Source: Actinomadura spongiicola
GTDB taxonomy: Bacteria; Actinomycetota; Actinomycetes; Streptosporangiales; Streptosporangiaceae
Length of the DNA: 64,000 nucleotides
Reading direction: 5' to 3'
NCBI RefSeq assembly: GCF_003432485.1
Contig: NZ_QVNQ01000006.1
Coordinates: forward strand, 248,001-312,000
Position numbers and translations under genes: made by a program. The first letter of the stretch is position 1. The number at the start of each line of letters is the position of its first letter. A model generated the notes under the pieces. That model did no database searches. It worked only from the letters and a program-made list of their open reading frames with translations, and had not been told where the DNA came from. Below, in pieces: positions 7,610 to 16,954 of this stretch.

Positions 7610-9247
7610 ATGAGCGTCGTGCACGACTATGTCAACGCGATCGTCCGCCGCCGCCGCGAGCCCATGGAACCGATCGGCTTCGAACCCGACTGGGCCGACA
7701 AGCCGCGCCGGCACAAGGTGTACCGGGAGGCGACGCGGTTCCCCCTCCCGGACCCGCCGGACGCGCCGGACGGCGAGAACGCCACCCTGGACGCGGCGCT
7801 GCGGCCGGGCCCGGGAGGCGAAGGCTTCTCGCTCGGCACCCTGTCCAGGCTGCTGCGCGACTCCTACGGCCTGCTGGGACGCAGGCTCGGGGTCCAGGCC
7901 AACAGCGACGAGCAGTTGCTGCCCCAGTACCGCAGCGCGGTGTGGTGGCGCGGGACGGCCTCCGGCGGCGGCATGTACCCGGCGGAGATCTACTGGGTGA
8001 CCGGGTCCCGGGGGCCGATGCTGCCGGGCGTCTACTACTACTCCGCGCCGCACCACGCGATGCAGCGCCTGCTCGCCGGGGACGTGGTGGACCAGGTCCG
8101 CGCCGCCCTCGGCCCGGACGGCTCCGTCCCCACCGACCAGTTCCTCCTCGTCAGCCTGAAGTTCTGGACGAACGCGTTCAAGTACAACAGCTTCTGCTAC
8201 CACGTCGTCACGATGGACATCGGGACCCTCCTGGGGACCTGGCAGATGACGTCGCGGTCCCAGGGCGTCTCGCTGCGGCCGATCCTGAACTTCGACGAGC
8301 TCGCGCTGAACCGGCTGCTCGGGCTGACCTCGCACGCCGAGAGCGTGTTCGCGGTCGTCCCGCTGCCCTGGGACGCCCCGGACACGCTGCCAGAACCCAT
8401 GGCGGCAGAACCCACGTCGCCGGAACCCGCGCCGGTCGCCGAGGTGAACCGTCCGCGGGTGCACCTCCAAGAGGAGGAGCGCTCCCGCAGAGTGATCCGT
8501 TTCCCGCAGGTGGAGGAGGTGCACGCGGAGATCCTGGCCGCGGACCGGCCGCGCCCCACGGCCGCGGACCTGGCCGCCGCGATCCCCGCGCCGCCTCCGC
8601 ATCCCGCGGCCGAACGGCTCGCGTTGCCCGACCCCGCACCCCTGCGGGCGAGCGTGCCGGAGGCGCTCCGGGGAAGACGCAGCAGCTTCGGCCGGTTCAG
8701 CGCGCACCGTCCCCTCACCCGCGCGGAGCTGAGCGCCCTGCTGATCGCGGGCACCGCGGGCGGACGGCTGGTCTCCGACGTCAAGGACGAGTCCGGCGGG
8801 CCGGGGCTCACCCGGCTGGCGGTGTTCACCAACCACGTGGAGGGCATCGCCCGCGGCGGCTACGACTACGACCCGACCCGCCACGAACTGGGCGTTGTGA
8901 CGCCCGGTGACCCGGCGCTGTTCCTGCAACGCAACTACTTCCTGCCCAACTACAACCTTGAGCAGGTCGCCGCCGTGCTGGTGGTGCTGGCCCGGCCGGA
9001 GGCCGTCCTGGAAGTCGCCGGGCCGCGCGGCTACCGGTTCGTCAACGCCGAGGTCGGCGCGGTCGCGCAGGCGGTCTACACCGCGTCCGCGGCGCTCGAC
9101 ATCGGCTGCGGGGCGGCGCTGGGGTTCGACAACGTCTCCTATGCCGAGCGGCTGGGCATCGAGGGCACCGGCGAATGGCCCCTGCTGATCCTGATGGTCG
9201 GCAGGGAACGGCCGGGCGAACCGAACATCGACCATCGGATCGCCTGA
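7610..9247 (+). CDS. SagB-type FMN azoline dehydrogenase, two-domain
   Basis: A 545-residue protein with two nitroreductase-like halves: residues about 60-250 (TASGGGMYPAEIYWV and the following strand) and about 345-540 (LRGRRSSFGRFSAHRPL onward). These are joined by a proline-rich linker. It would oxidise azolines to thiazoles/oxazoles with FMN. Double-domain SagB homologues are common in thiopeptide clusters. The ATG at 7610 has only a weak GAGAA ribosome site, but the upstream sequence is the end of the YcaO gene, 26 bases away. The next gene starts 15 bases downstream. Confidence 0.9.
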   Translation: MSVVHDYVNAIVRRRREPMEPIGFEPDWADKPRRHKVYREATRFPLPDPPDAPDGENATLDAALRPGPGGEGFSLGTLSRLLRDSYGLLGRRLGVQANSDEQLLPQYRSAVWWRGTASGGGMYPAEIYWVTGSRGPMLPGVYYYSAPHHAMQRLLAGDVVDQVRAALGPDGSVPTDQFLLVSLKFWTNAFKYNSFCYHVVTMDIGTLLGTWQMTSRSQGVSLRPILNFDELALNRLLGLTSHAESVFAVVPLPWDAPDTLPEPMAAEPTSPEPAPVAEVNRPRVHLQEEERSRRVIRFPQVEEVHAEILAADRPRPTAADLAAAIPAPPPHPAAERLALPDPAPLRASVPEALRGRRSSFGRFSAHRPLTRAELSALLIAGTAGGRLVSDVKDESGGPGLTRLAVFTNHVEGIARGGYDYDPTRHELGVVTPGDPALFLQRNYFLPNYNLEQVAAVLVVLARPEAVLEVAGPRGYRFVNAEVGAVAQAVYTASAALDIGCGAALGFDNVSYAERLGIEGTGEWPLLILMVGRERPGEPNIDHRIA

Positions 9248-9262
9248 GGGAGGTCGAGAACT

Positions 9263-12109
9263 GTGGGAGAGGCTTTGCGAACGGTTCCGGATACCGCGTC
9301 ACCTGACGCGCCGGCCCAGGCGTTCCAGCCGGACGACAGGGCGGGTTGGCTGCTGACGCCGCTGTTCATGCTGCGGCGTGGCGGGCTGCCGATCGACACG
9401 GTGCGGCCGTTGCGCTTCACCGAGACGCTCCGCTGGACGGCGGACGTGCTGGAGTTGGAAGAACGGCTCGACCGGCACAAGGGCGGGGCGGCCGACACGC
9501 TCGCCGACGCGGTCGGCGGCCTGATCGACGAACGGCTGCGGCGGGACCTGCTCGCGCTGCGCCGCGACGTCTTCAACCGGCGGCTGCCGCGCGACCTCGC
9601 ACGGGCCCGGCGGCTCACCGAGGAACGCGGCCTGCGGGGCGTCGGCGAATGGCTGGACCTGCGGGTGCGGTACGAGGACGTGCTGGCCGCGGGCGTGCCG
9701 GTGCTCGACGGTGAGCTGCGGCAGCGCCGCGAGTACGTCCGCGGGCTGGCCCGGGACCCGCGGCTGCGGCACGGCCTGCTGCTCGCGTCCCCCTCGCTCG
9801 ACCGCTACCTGTCGGCCTACCTGGAGGCGCCGCCGGGCCCGCTCGGCAAACGCGCCCGCCGGATCGAGCGGTCTTTGCTGGAGTACGTCTACCGCAGCGC
9901 GTGCAAGACGAGCCCGTTCAGCACCTTCACCACCGTGGCGCTCGGCGGGTTCGAGCCCCACCCGTCCGACGGGACGATGCCCGAGACGGCGTCCGGGGCG
10001 GTGAACGGGGCGGCGACCGAAGCGTGGACGGGCGCGATGCTGGCCGCCGACGACATCGGCGGTCCGGGCAGCAGCCATGTCCGGATCAACGTGGCGATGC
10101 TGGCGCGGCTGTCCGAGGTCATCATGGAGGACGCGGCGCTGCGCGAGGACCTCCCGGTCGAGGCCACCTCCGGGTGGAGCGGCGAGCGCGACCGGATCCG
10201 CTACGTCCGCCGCACCCACCGGTCCGGCGACACCGAGGCCGCCGTCACGTTCGACTCCCTGCGCGAGGACCTGTTCTACCTGTCCCGCGGTTCGGTGCTC
10301 GACGAGGTGCTGCGCCTCCTCGAAGACCACCCGCGGATCCGGATGGGGGAACTGGCCGAACGGCTGCGGGCGGCCGACCCCGAGCGACGCGACCGCAAGG
10401 CCATCGAGCTGTACCTGAGCCGGCTGCTGAGGTTGAGCCTGCTGACCGTGCCGCTGCTCCAGGTCGACATCCACAGCGACGACCCGCTCCGCGGGTTCCG
10501 TGACCGGATCGCGCGGATCGACCGGCCCTGGGCGGTCGACCTGGCCGAGCGGCTGGACCTGGTCGCCGACCATCTCGCGCTGTACGGCGGCGCCGACCTC
10601 GACGAGCGGCGGCGGCTGGTGGACTCCGTCCGCAGCGAGTTCGTCGAGGCGCAGCACGAGCTGGGCCTGAACGAGGTCACCACGCCCCGCACGCTGGTCT
10701 ACGAGGACGTCTCGCACCCCGAGGCGCACATCACCGCCGACCGCGAGGGGTGGGAGCGCACGCTGCTGCCGTCCCTGCGGGGACTGTCCCGGATCCTGCC
10801 GCTGTTCGACATGACGCTTCCGCAACGGCTGAACCTCAAGGGGTTCTTCATGGCCCGCTACGGCCGGGGCGGCCGGTGCGAGGACGTGCTGCGGTTCGTC
10901 CACGAGTTCCACCGCGACTTCTTCGACCAGTTCATGAAGGCCTCCCAGCGCCGCCGCGCCTTCGACGCCGACGGCGAGTACGTCCCGCTGGACAACTGGC
11001 TGCGGCTGCCGGAGATCACCGCGCTCGACGACGCGCGCCGCACGCTGGTGGACCGGATGCGCCACGCGTACGACACGCTGCCCGCCGACGCCGACGAACT
11101 GGTGCTGGACGACGAGTTCGTCGACGCGGTGGCGCGGGAGCTGCCGCCGTCCCTGGACGGCTTCGACCCGCGCAGCTTCTTCCTCCAGGTCGCCGACGAC
11201 GGGGGCCGTCCGCTGGGCGTGCTGAACCGTACGTACTCCGGGCTCACGCTCTTGTTCTCACGGTTCGCGCACTGCTTCGGCGGCGGAGACGGTCTGGCCG
11301 AGCAGATGCGGAAGATCCTCGCCGACCTCCAGCCGGAGGGCGCGGTGTTCGCCGAGCTGACCGGCGGCTACGACACCACGAACCTGAACCTGCACCCGCC
11401 GGTCACCCCGTACGAGCTGGTCTGTCCCGGCGAGACCAGCTTCCGTCCGCAGAACGCCCAGATCCCCATCGCCGACCTGGTCATCGAGCACGACGAGGAG
11501 ACCGACCGGGTGCTGCTGCGGTCCCGCACCCTGGACACCGAGGTGATCCCGGTCTACCTCGGGTTCCTCGTCCCGATGGCGCTGCCGGAGGTGCAGCGCG
11601 GGCTGCTGCTGTTCTCGCACACCACCATGGCGTCGCTCGACCTGTGGCACGGGGTCGACAAGCCGCTGCTCGGCGCGGCGATCGGCGGGCATCCACGGGT
11701 CCGGTACCGGGACCTGGTACTGACCCGGCGCACCTGGAAGATGGTGCCCGACCACCTGCCGGACCGGGCGAGCGCGGCCTCGGACGCGGAGTGGTTCCTG
11801 GCCTGGCAACGCTGGCGCCGCGACAACGGCCTGCCCGCCCGCGTCTTCGCCGCCGTCGACGCCGACGCGTCGGACGGGGCGGCGGGCGAACGTCCGGCGA
11901 ACGCGCCGCGCAAACCGCAGTACGTGGACTTCGACAGTTACTTCTCGCTCGGCATCCTCGACCAGCTCGCCCGGCAGGCCGGCAGCCGGGTGGTCATGCA
12001 GGAGATGCTGCCGGACCACGAACAGCTCTGGCTGCGCACCGCGGAGGGCTCGTTCGTCACCGAGCAGACCATCGAGCTCACCCGGGTCGAGAACCGGCCC
12101 GGGAACTAG
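9263..12109 (+). CDS. LanB-type dehydratase, glutamylation domain
   Basis: A 948-residue protein of the lantibiotic dehydratase N-terminal family. It transfers glutamate from glutamyl-tRNA to Ser/Thr of the core as the first half of dehydration. Family-typical stretches include KTSPFSTFTTVALGG near residue 214 and HPPVTPYELVCPGE near 712. The elimination half is absent here and is probably supplied by the next gene, as in the split LanB enzymes of thiopeptide pathways. The GTG start at 9263 has GGGAGG 9 bases upstream, 15 bases after the dehydrogenase stop. Confidence 0.93.
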   Translation: MGEALRTVPDTASPDAPAQAFQPDDRAGWLLTPLFMLRRGGLPIDTVRPLRFTETLRWTADVLELEERLDRHKGGAADTLADAVGGLIDERLRRDLLALRRDVFNRRLPRDLARARRLTEERGLRGVGEWLDLRVRYEDVLAAGVPVLDGELRQRREYVRGLARDPRLRHGLLLASPSLDRYLSAYLEAPPGPLGKRARRIERSLLEYVYRSACKTSPFSTFTTVALGGFEPHPSDGTMPETASGAVNGAATEAWTGAMLAADDIGGPGSSHVRINVAMLARLSEVIMEDAALREDLPVEATSGWSGERDRIRYVRRTHRSGDTEAAVTFDSLREDLFYLSRGSVLDEVLRLLEDHPRIRMGELAERLRAADPERRDRKAIELYLSRLLRLSLLTVPLLQVDIHSDDPLRGFRDRIARIDRPWAVDLAERLDLVADHLALYGGADLDERRRLVDSVRSEFVEAQHELGLNEVTTPRTLVYEDVSHPEAHITADREGWERTLLPSLRGLSRILPLFDMTLPQRLNLKGFFMARYGRGGRCEDVLRFVHEFHRDFFDQFMKASQRRRAFDADGEYVPLDNWLRLPEITALDDARRTLVDRMRHAYDTLPADADELVLDDEFVDAVARELPPSLDGFDPRSFFLQVADDGGRPLGVLNRTYSGLTLLFSRFAHCFGGGDGLAEQMRKILADLQPEGAVFAELTGGYDTTNLNLHPPVTPYELVCPGETSFRPQNAQIPIADLVIEHDEETDRVLLRSRTLDTEVIPVYLGFLVPMALPEVQRGLLLFSHTTMASLDLWHGVDKPLLGAAIGGHPRVRYRDLVLTRRTWKMVPDHLPDRASAASDAEWFLAWQRWRRDNGLPARVFAAVDADASDGAAGERPANAPRKPQYVDFDSYFSLGILDQLARQAGSRVVMQEMLPDHEQLWLRTAEGSFVTEQTIELTRVENRPGN

Positions 12110-12134
12110 GCAAGGCGGACCAAGGGAGGTCACG

Positions 12135-13274
12135 ATGGACGCGACGACGACGGCCACCGAGCCCGCCGTGGCGGAGGGACAATGGGAGGCCATCCACATC
12201 TTCTACGCCAGCGACCCGAAGCCGTTGCTCGGTGAGTGTGTCGCTCCGCTGGTGGAGGACCTGCGCGGGCGCGGGCTGCTGGCCCGCTACTTCTTCATCA
12301 ACTACTGGCTGGAGGGGCCGCACGTGCGGCTCCGGCTCAAGCCGATCACCGAGGAGGCGGCGCCCGAGGTCCGCCGGATCGCCGAGGAGGCGATCGACGC
12401 CTTCCTGGCCCGGCGGCCCGCGCTGTACGAGGTCGACTCCGACTTCCTCACCGGCTTCTACGACGACATGTTCCGGCTGGAGTACAGCGAGGAGGAGCGG
12501 GTGGCCCGGTACGGCACCGATGGCCGGATGCCGCTGCGGCCCAACAACTCCCGCCACTACATCGAGTACGAGCCGGAGTACGACAAGTACGGCGGCCCGC
12601 ACGGCGTCGAGCTCGCCGAATGGCATTTCGAACATTCCAGCGACCTCGTCCTGCGGCTCATCGACCGGGCGAACCTGCACCTGCGGCCGTCCACGCTCGG
12701 CATCGCCACGCAGCTCATGACGATCATGTCGATCTCGTTCCTGGCCGACCGGGACCGCATCGCCGACTTCATGGTGCGGTACCACCATTTCTGGCACGAC
12801 TGGTTCAAGCTGAGCACGGGGGAGCGGGACACCGCGTACAAGGAGAACTACGAAGAGGTGGCGGTGGACCTCCGGCGCCGCTTCGACGAGATCTTCACCG
12901 CGATCACCGAGGACCGGCCCGACCGGCTCACCGGCTTCAGCCAGAGCTGGGCCGAGCACTGCGCGCGGCTCCGTGAACGGGTCGTCGACCACGCCGAACG
13001 CGGACTGCTGGTCTTCCCCGTCGCGGACGGCGGGCGCGCGTGGCCCGCGGCCGGAGCCGAGGTCCGGCGGGAGCCGATCACCGACCCGGCGGCGGCGCTG
13101 CGCATCCTGCTCACCCCCTACATGCACATGACCAACAACCGGCTGGGCGCCAACGTCGTCGACGAGTCGTACCTGTCGTACCTGCTGCTGCGCTCGCTCA
13201 GGGACGACGATCCGACCGCGGACGAGCCGTCATCGGACGCGCCCTCCATGGACGCGACGGCGGACCGCCGGTGA
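12135..13274 (+). CDS. SpaB_C-type protein: glutamate elimination or [4+2] pyridine synthase
   Basis: A 379-residue protein of the thiopeptide-type bacteriocin biosynthesis (SpaB C-terminal) family. The start of the domain is clear: WEAIHIFYASDPKP, then YFFINYWLEGPHVRLRLKP near residues 55-73. Homologues either eliminate glutamate to give dehydroalanine or form the pyridine ring of thiopeptides. Only one such gene lies in the window, so elimination is the more likely role. The start ATG follows GGGAGGTCACG. Its stop overlaps the next start (GTGA), so it belongs to the same operon. Confidence 0.9.
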   Translation: MDATTTATEPAVAEGQWEAIHIFYASDPKPLLGECVAPLVEDLRGRGLLARYFFINYWLEGPHVRLRLKPITEEAAPEVRRIAEEAIDAFLARRPALYEVDSDFLTGFYDDMFRLEYSEEERVARYGTDGRMPLRPNNSRHYIEYEPEYDKYGGPHGVELAEWHFEHSSDLVLRLIDRANLHLRPSTLGIATQLMTIMSISFLADRDRIADFMVRYHHFWHDWFKLSTGERDTAYKENYEEVAVDLRRRFDEIFTAITEDRPDRLTGFSQSWAEHCARLRERVVDHAERGLLVFPVADGGRAWPAAGAEVRREPITDPAAALRILLTPYMHMTNNRLGANVVDESYLSYLLLRSLRDDDPTADEPSSDAPSMDATADRR

Positions 13275-14428
13275 GCAGTGCCGGGGAGGCGCTGGCGGCG
13301 GCCCGCCCGCGCCTCCGCGACGACATCGTGCTGGGCCCGGCGGTGCGCAGCGGACCGGTGCTGGTGCACAACGTGAAGGACCCGGTCGTCGGCCGGTACT
13401 ACCAGATCGGCCCGCGCGAGTACTTCGTCATGAGCCGCCTGGACGGCAGCACCTCGCTGGAGGAGATCGGCGTCGAGTACGCGGCGGAGTTCCGCCGGCG
13501 GCTCGGCGACGAGCAGTGGCGGCAGATCCTGTCCACCCTGGCGGCCCGCCGCCTCCTCACCGGCACCGAGGCCCCCGCCGGCGCCGCCGACGGCGCGTCC
13601 GCCGTCCCGGGGCCCGCGGCGGAGCCGGACAAGCGCACGCTGCTGAACGCGCGGGTGGCGCTGCTGGACCCCCAGCGGTTCTTCGACCGGATCCTGCCGT
13701 ACCTGCGCCCGCTGTTCTCCGCGCCTTTCGTGGTGCCCGCGCTGCTGGCCGTCGCCGGACTCATGGTGATGGTCGTCGTGGAGGCCGGCACGCTCGCGGG
13801 GGAGGCGAAGCGGCTGTGGGAGGCCCCGGCGGCGGGGGTGACGGTCGCGCTGATCCTGTGGCTCAGCGTGGCCGTGCACGAGGTGGCCCACGGCCTGACG
13901 GCCACGCACTTCGGCGGCGGTTCGTCCGAGATCGGAGTGCTGTGGCGCTTCCCGGTGCTGGCGCCCTACTGCCGGGTCAGCGACGTCCTGCTGTTCCGGC
14001 GCCGGTGGCACCGGGTGTGCACGGCGTTCGCCGGGGTGTTCGCGAGCCTGCTCGTGCTGCTCCCGGTAGTGCCGCTGTACTTCCTGGCGCCGGAGGACGG
14101 CGTCCTGCGCCATGCCGCCGCCGCCCTGCTGCTGTTCGGGACGTTCTCGGCGGTCGCCAACTTCATCCCGTTCCTCCAGCTCGACGGCTACTTCATGCTC
14201 AACCACGCGCTAGGCATGCAGAACCTCAGGGTGGAGAGCTACACGTTCCTGAAACTGTGGATCGGCCATGTGAGGCGCCGCGACGGCGCCGCCGCGCTGG
14301 AGCGGTACCCGCGCCGCACGAAAATCGCCTACGCCCTCTACGGGGTGGGTTCGGTCATCTTCGGGGCGGTCCTGGCCTGCTGGTTCGCCATCTGGCTGCT
14401 GACCCTGGCATGGGGCCTGCTCGACTGA
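13271..14428 (+). CDS. M50-type membrane metalloprotease with PqqD-like N-terminus
   Basis: A 385-residue protein. Residues about 10-100 (the DDIVLGPAVRSGPVLVHNV region through ARRLLTG) look like a PqqD/RRE-type leader-binding fold. A hydrophobic part follows with the zinc motif H203-E-V-A-H207 and the distal LQLDGYFML containing D305, the layout of site-2 proteases. About six membrane segments are predicted by eye. In RiPP clusters such proteins are thought to remove the leader during or after export; that role is inferred here. The GTG start overlaps the previous stop by four bases. It is the last gene of the operon, 4 bases from a convergent gene. Confidence 0.85.
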   Translation: MSSAGEALAAARPRLRDDIVLGPAVRSGPVLVHNVKDPVVGRYYQIGPREYFVMSRLDGSTSLEEIGVEYAAEFRRRLGDEQWRQILSTLAARRLLTGTEAPAGAADGASAVPGPAAEPDKRTLLNARVALLDPQRFFDRILPYLRPLFSAPFVVPALLAVAGLMVMVVVEAGTLAGEAKRLWEAPAAGVTVALILWLSVAVHEVAHGLTATHFGGGSSEIGVLWRFPVLAPYCRVSDVLLFRRRWHRVCTAFAGVFASLLVLLPVVPLYFLAPEDGVLRHAAAALLLFGTFSAVANFIPFLQLDGYFMLNHALGMQNLRVESYTFLKLWIGHVRRRDGAAALERYPRRTKIAYALYGVGSVIFGAVLACWFAIWLLTLAWGLLD

Positions 14429-14432
14429 GGGG

Positions 14433-14789
14433 TCAGCGGGGACGGCCACCGAGGACGGCGGCGACGTTGATCACGCCGACGACGATCCAGACCACCAGGA
14501 CGGCGGGCATCCCGCCGGAGCCCATCGTCCCGCCGATCGCCCCGGTCGCCAGGAAGCCGCCGAGCATGGAGGCGAACACCAGCTCCGGGGAGGTTCCCCG
14601 GCGCTCGGGTCGGGCGGCCGCGCTCTCGGCCAGCCGGGCCTCGACCCGAGCGTCCACCCGGGCCTCGATCGTGGCGTCGAGCCGTTCGAGAAACGACTCG
14701 ACGATCTCGGGTTCGAAGTCGTGTCCGAGTTCCTGCCGCGCGGCCAGGGCGGCCCGCAGCTCCTGCCCGACCTCATCGTGAGCCGTCAT
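14433..14789 (-). CDS. Small membrane protein with coiled coil, unknown function
   Basis: A 118-residue protein starting MTAHDEVGQELRAALAARQELG. A charged helix with Glu/Arg heptads (RLDATIEARVDARVEARLAES) is followed by two hydrophobic segments at about 74-92 and 98-117. It resembles the small two-TM proteins found widely in actinomycetes. The ATG at 14789 has no clear ribosome site and is preceded by an AT-rich stretch, so a leaderless message is possible. An in-frame start 8 codons upstream also exists. It converges on the RiPP operon with a 4-base gap. Confidence 0.6.
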   Translation of the reverse strand: MTAHDEVGQELRAALAARQELGHDFEPEIVESFLERLDATIEARVDARVEARLAESAAARPERRGTSPELVFASMLGGFLATGAIGGTMGSGGMPAVLVVWIVVGVINVAAVLGGRPR

Positions 14790-14894
14790 ATAAAAGCTGT
14801 ATCCCGACTTCAAAGAATTGTCCAGAAGCGATCGAGAAACAGTCGCCCTAATGTGGGCTCCGAGGCGATATGAAGGGAATTCCGTGCCGGCCGG

Positions 14895-15467
14895 TCAGCC
14901 CTTGTCCCGGGCGTCGCGGATCAGGTCACGGACGCGGTCGACCACGGCGACCATGGGACCGGCGAGCAGGTTCTTGGTGGCGCTCTCGGTTCCGGGATGG
15001 GGACGCGTCGGCGCGGTGGCCTCGGCGGCGCGGACCGCGGCGGCGAAGCCCCTGAGCTGCGCGGGGCTGAACTCGTCCTTGAGCCGGTCGAACTCGTAGC
15101 GCTCCTCGGCGCGGGCATGGGTGAGGACGTCCATGCGCAGTTTGTCGATCGACTTGAGGAATCCCGGATCGTCGGTGTTCATGCCGTCCAGCTCGGTGAG
15201 GAGTTCCTTCGCGGCCCGCTCCTCGGCCAGCCGGTCGTCCACGATCCCGTCGCCGCCGGGCAGCCGCCGGGCCATCGGGTGGATGAGCTCCTCCTCGGCG
15301 GTCTCGTGCACCGCGAGGAGCCGCACCAGTTGACGGAAGGCCTCCTTGCGGGCCTCCCCCTCGGTGTGCATCACCTGGTCGAACAGGTCTCGGATCCGGC
15401 CGTGCTGGGCGCGCAGCAGGTCGATGACGTCCTCGGTCGTCCGCGCGTCGGTCGGTGTGGTCCGCAT
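14895..15467 (-). CDS. Hemerythrin HHE domain protein
   Basis: A 190-residue, mostly helical protein of the hemerythrin/HHE family, likely binding a diiron centre for oxygen, NO or peroxide sensing or storage. Candidate ligands are H22 (AQHGRI), H54 and E58 (VHETAEEEL), H63 and the second-half His in LTHARAEER near 117. The C-terminal 40 residues form an amphipathic tail. GGGAGG lies 5 bases before the ATG. Its neighbour across the divergent gap is a ferritin-like protein, so two iron proteins sit side by side. Confidence 0.88.
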   Translation of the reverse strand: MRTTPTDARTTEDVIDLLRAQHGRIRDLFDQVMHTEGEARKEAFRQLVRLLAVHETAEEELIHPMARRLPGGDGIVDDRLAEERAAKELLTELDGMNTDDPGFLKSIDKLRMDVLTHARAEERYEFDRLKDEFSPAQLRGFAAAVRAAEATAPTRPHPGTESATKNLLAGPMVAVVDRVRDLIRDARDKG

Positions 15468-15666
15468 GAGCCCTCCCGGCTTCAGGGTCGTGAATCGCGC
15501 CCGGCGGTGGGCGACCCGCGTCCCGTACCCGGGGTTCGGACGCCTAAGCGAGCCGAAATGCGCGCCCGCAAAATCTTGGCCGGAATTCGGATCGGATGTG
15601 CGTTGTCGCGCTCCCCGGGTAGGGGCGCTTCCGCCGAGAGATCCGATTCACAGGAAGGTGAGCCCG

Positions 15667-16860
15667 ATGGCGTTCAACCCGCTCGAACATCGTGGCATTC
15701 CGTTGGACGACCAGCTGCGCAACTGGGCCCAGCTGGACGTCGCCCCCGTCGACCCCGACCGTTCCGATCCCTACACCAAGTGCCGGATCATCGCGATGAA
15801 CGGGATCGAGGTGGAGGCCATCATGTTCAGCCACCACTTCGCCCGTGTCTGTCCCGACGTCGAGGTCAAGCAGCAACTGGCCAAGGTCCGCTATATCGAG
15901 GCGCAGCAGCAGAAGGTCGTCAACTGGCTCCTGCCCGGTCAGGCGTCGGTGCTGGAGACCACGATCAGCTACGAGCAGGTCGCCGTCGACCTGACCGGCT
16001 GGGTCGCCCGCATGGAGCCCGACCCCTACCTCAAGCAGGCCTACCAGTTCGGGCTGCTGGAGGACTTCGACCACCTGTACCGGTACGCCAACCTGTACGA
16101 GATCATCGAGCACCGCAAGGCCGAGAAGGTCATCGACCAGTTGACCGAGGTCATGCCGGGCCGGCCCGGATACCTTCAGCACCGCAACCCGGTCGACAAC
16201 GTTCGCGAACCGTACGACAAGGACGCGGCCGCGCCCATCTCGAAACTGCACGCGCTGACCATCATGGCGGCCGAGCAGCAGACGATGAACTTCTACATGA
16301 ACGTCGGCCCCATGTACATGGAGCCGATCGCCCGGCAGCTCTACCAGGAGATCGGCCTGGTCGAGGAGGAGCACGTCACGCACTACGAGTCGCTGGTCGA
16401 CCCGGGCGAGACGTGGTGGGAGCGGCTGGTCAACCACGAGTACAACGAGTGCTACATGTACTACTCCTTCATGCAGACCGAGAGCGACCCGCGCGTCAAG
16501 GGCATCTGGGAGCTGCACCTGAACATGGAGTTGGAGCACCTGCGGATCGCCTGCGATCTGATGCGCCGCCACGACGGCCGCGACCCCGAGTCCGTGCTGG
16601 CCCCCGTGCTGCCCGAGCCGGTCACCTTCGAGCCGAACAAGCACCTGGTACGTGAGCTGCTGTCCACCCAGATCGACTGGACGACGCTCGGCACCGGCTA
16701 CGTCCAGGAGGCCCACCGCCGGTTCGAGGAGTACCAGGACAAGATCAACGCCGAGCGGGGCGCGCAGGAGCGCGTCATCGACGAACACCGCGACAAGTTC
16801 GGCGACGAGTACCGCCTCGCCACCGAAGGCCCCCACCCCGTCGAACGCCTCCGCGGCTGA
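15667..16860 (+). CDS. Ferritin-like diiron protein, unknown substrate
   Basis: A 397-residue helical protein starting MAFNPLEHRGIPLDD. Several E..ExxH-like pairs are spaced through it: GIEVEAIMFSHH near 40, LLEDFDHLYRY near 135, VEEEHVTHYES near 236 and NMELEHLRIAC near 288. This is the pattern of ferritin-like/rubrerythrin-like folds, here apparently doubled. The ATG follows GGAAGGTGAGCCCG. The 200 bases upstream contain the promoter region shared with the divergent hemerythrin gene. The enzymatic role is not known. A peroxide- or oxygen-related function is a guess from family and neighbour. Confidence 0.7.
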   Translation: MAFNPLEHRGIPLDDQLRNWAQLDVAPVDPDRSDPYTKCRIIAMNGIEVEAIMFSHHFARVCPDVEVKQQLAKVRYIEAQQQKVVNWLLPGQASVLETTISYEQVAVDLTGWVARMEPDPYLKQAYQFGLLEDFDHLYRYANLYEIIEHRKAEKVIDQLTEVMPGRPGYLQHRNPVDNVREPYDKDAAAPISKLHALTIMAAEQQTMNFYMNVGPMYMEPIARQLYQEIGLVEEEHVTHYESLVDPGETWWERLVNHEYNECYMYYSFMQTESDPRVKGIWELHLNMELEHLRIACDLMRRHDGRDPESVLAPVLPEPVTFEPNKHLVRELLSTQIDWTTLGTGYVQEAHRRFEEYQDKINAERGAQERVIDEHRDKFGDEYRLATEGPHPVERLRG

Positions 16861-16954
16861 CCGGCAACGGCACCGGCGGCTTCCGCCTCACCGGCTCGGA
16901 TTAGGGTGTCTTGCGGTGCGGTCGGCGGGATCCGCTGCTTGGGGGTGGTGTGCG

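Noticed and set aside
10770..10795. GGGACTGTCCC in the LanB gene as a box
   Set aside because: Spacer of one base and inside a coding region far from the stress island.
9263..14428. Lanthipeptide cluster
   Set aside because: LanB-type dehydratase is present, but there is no LanC cyclase, while YcaO, F protein and azoline dehydrogenase point to azole-containing peptides.
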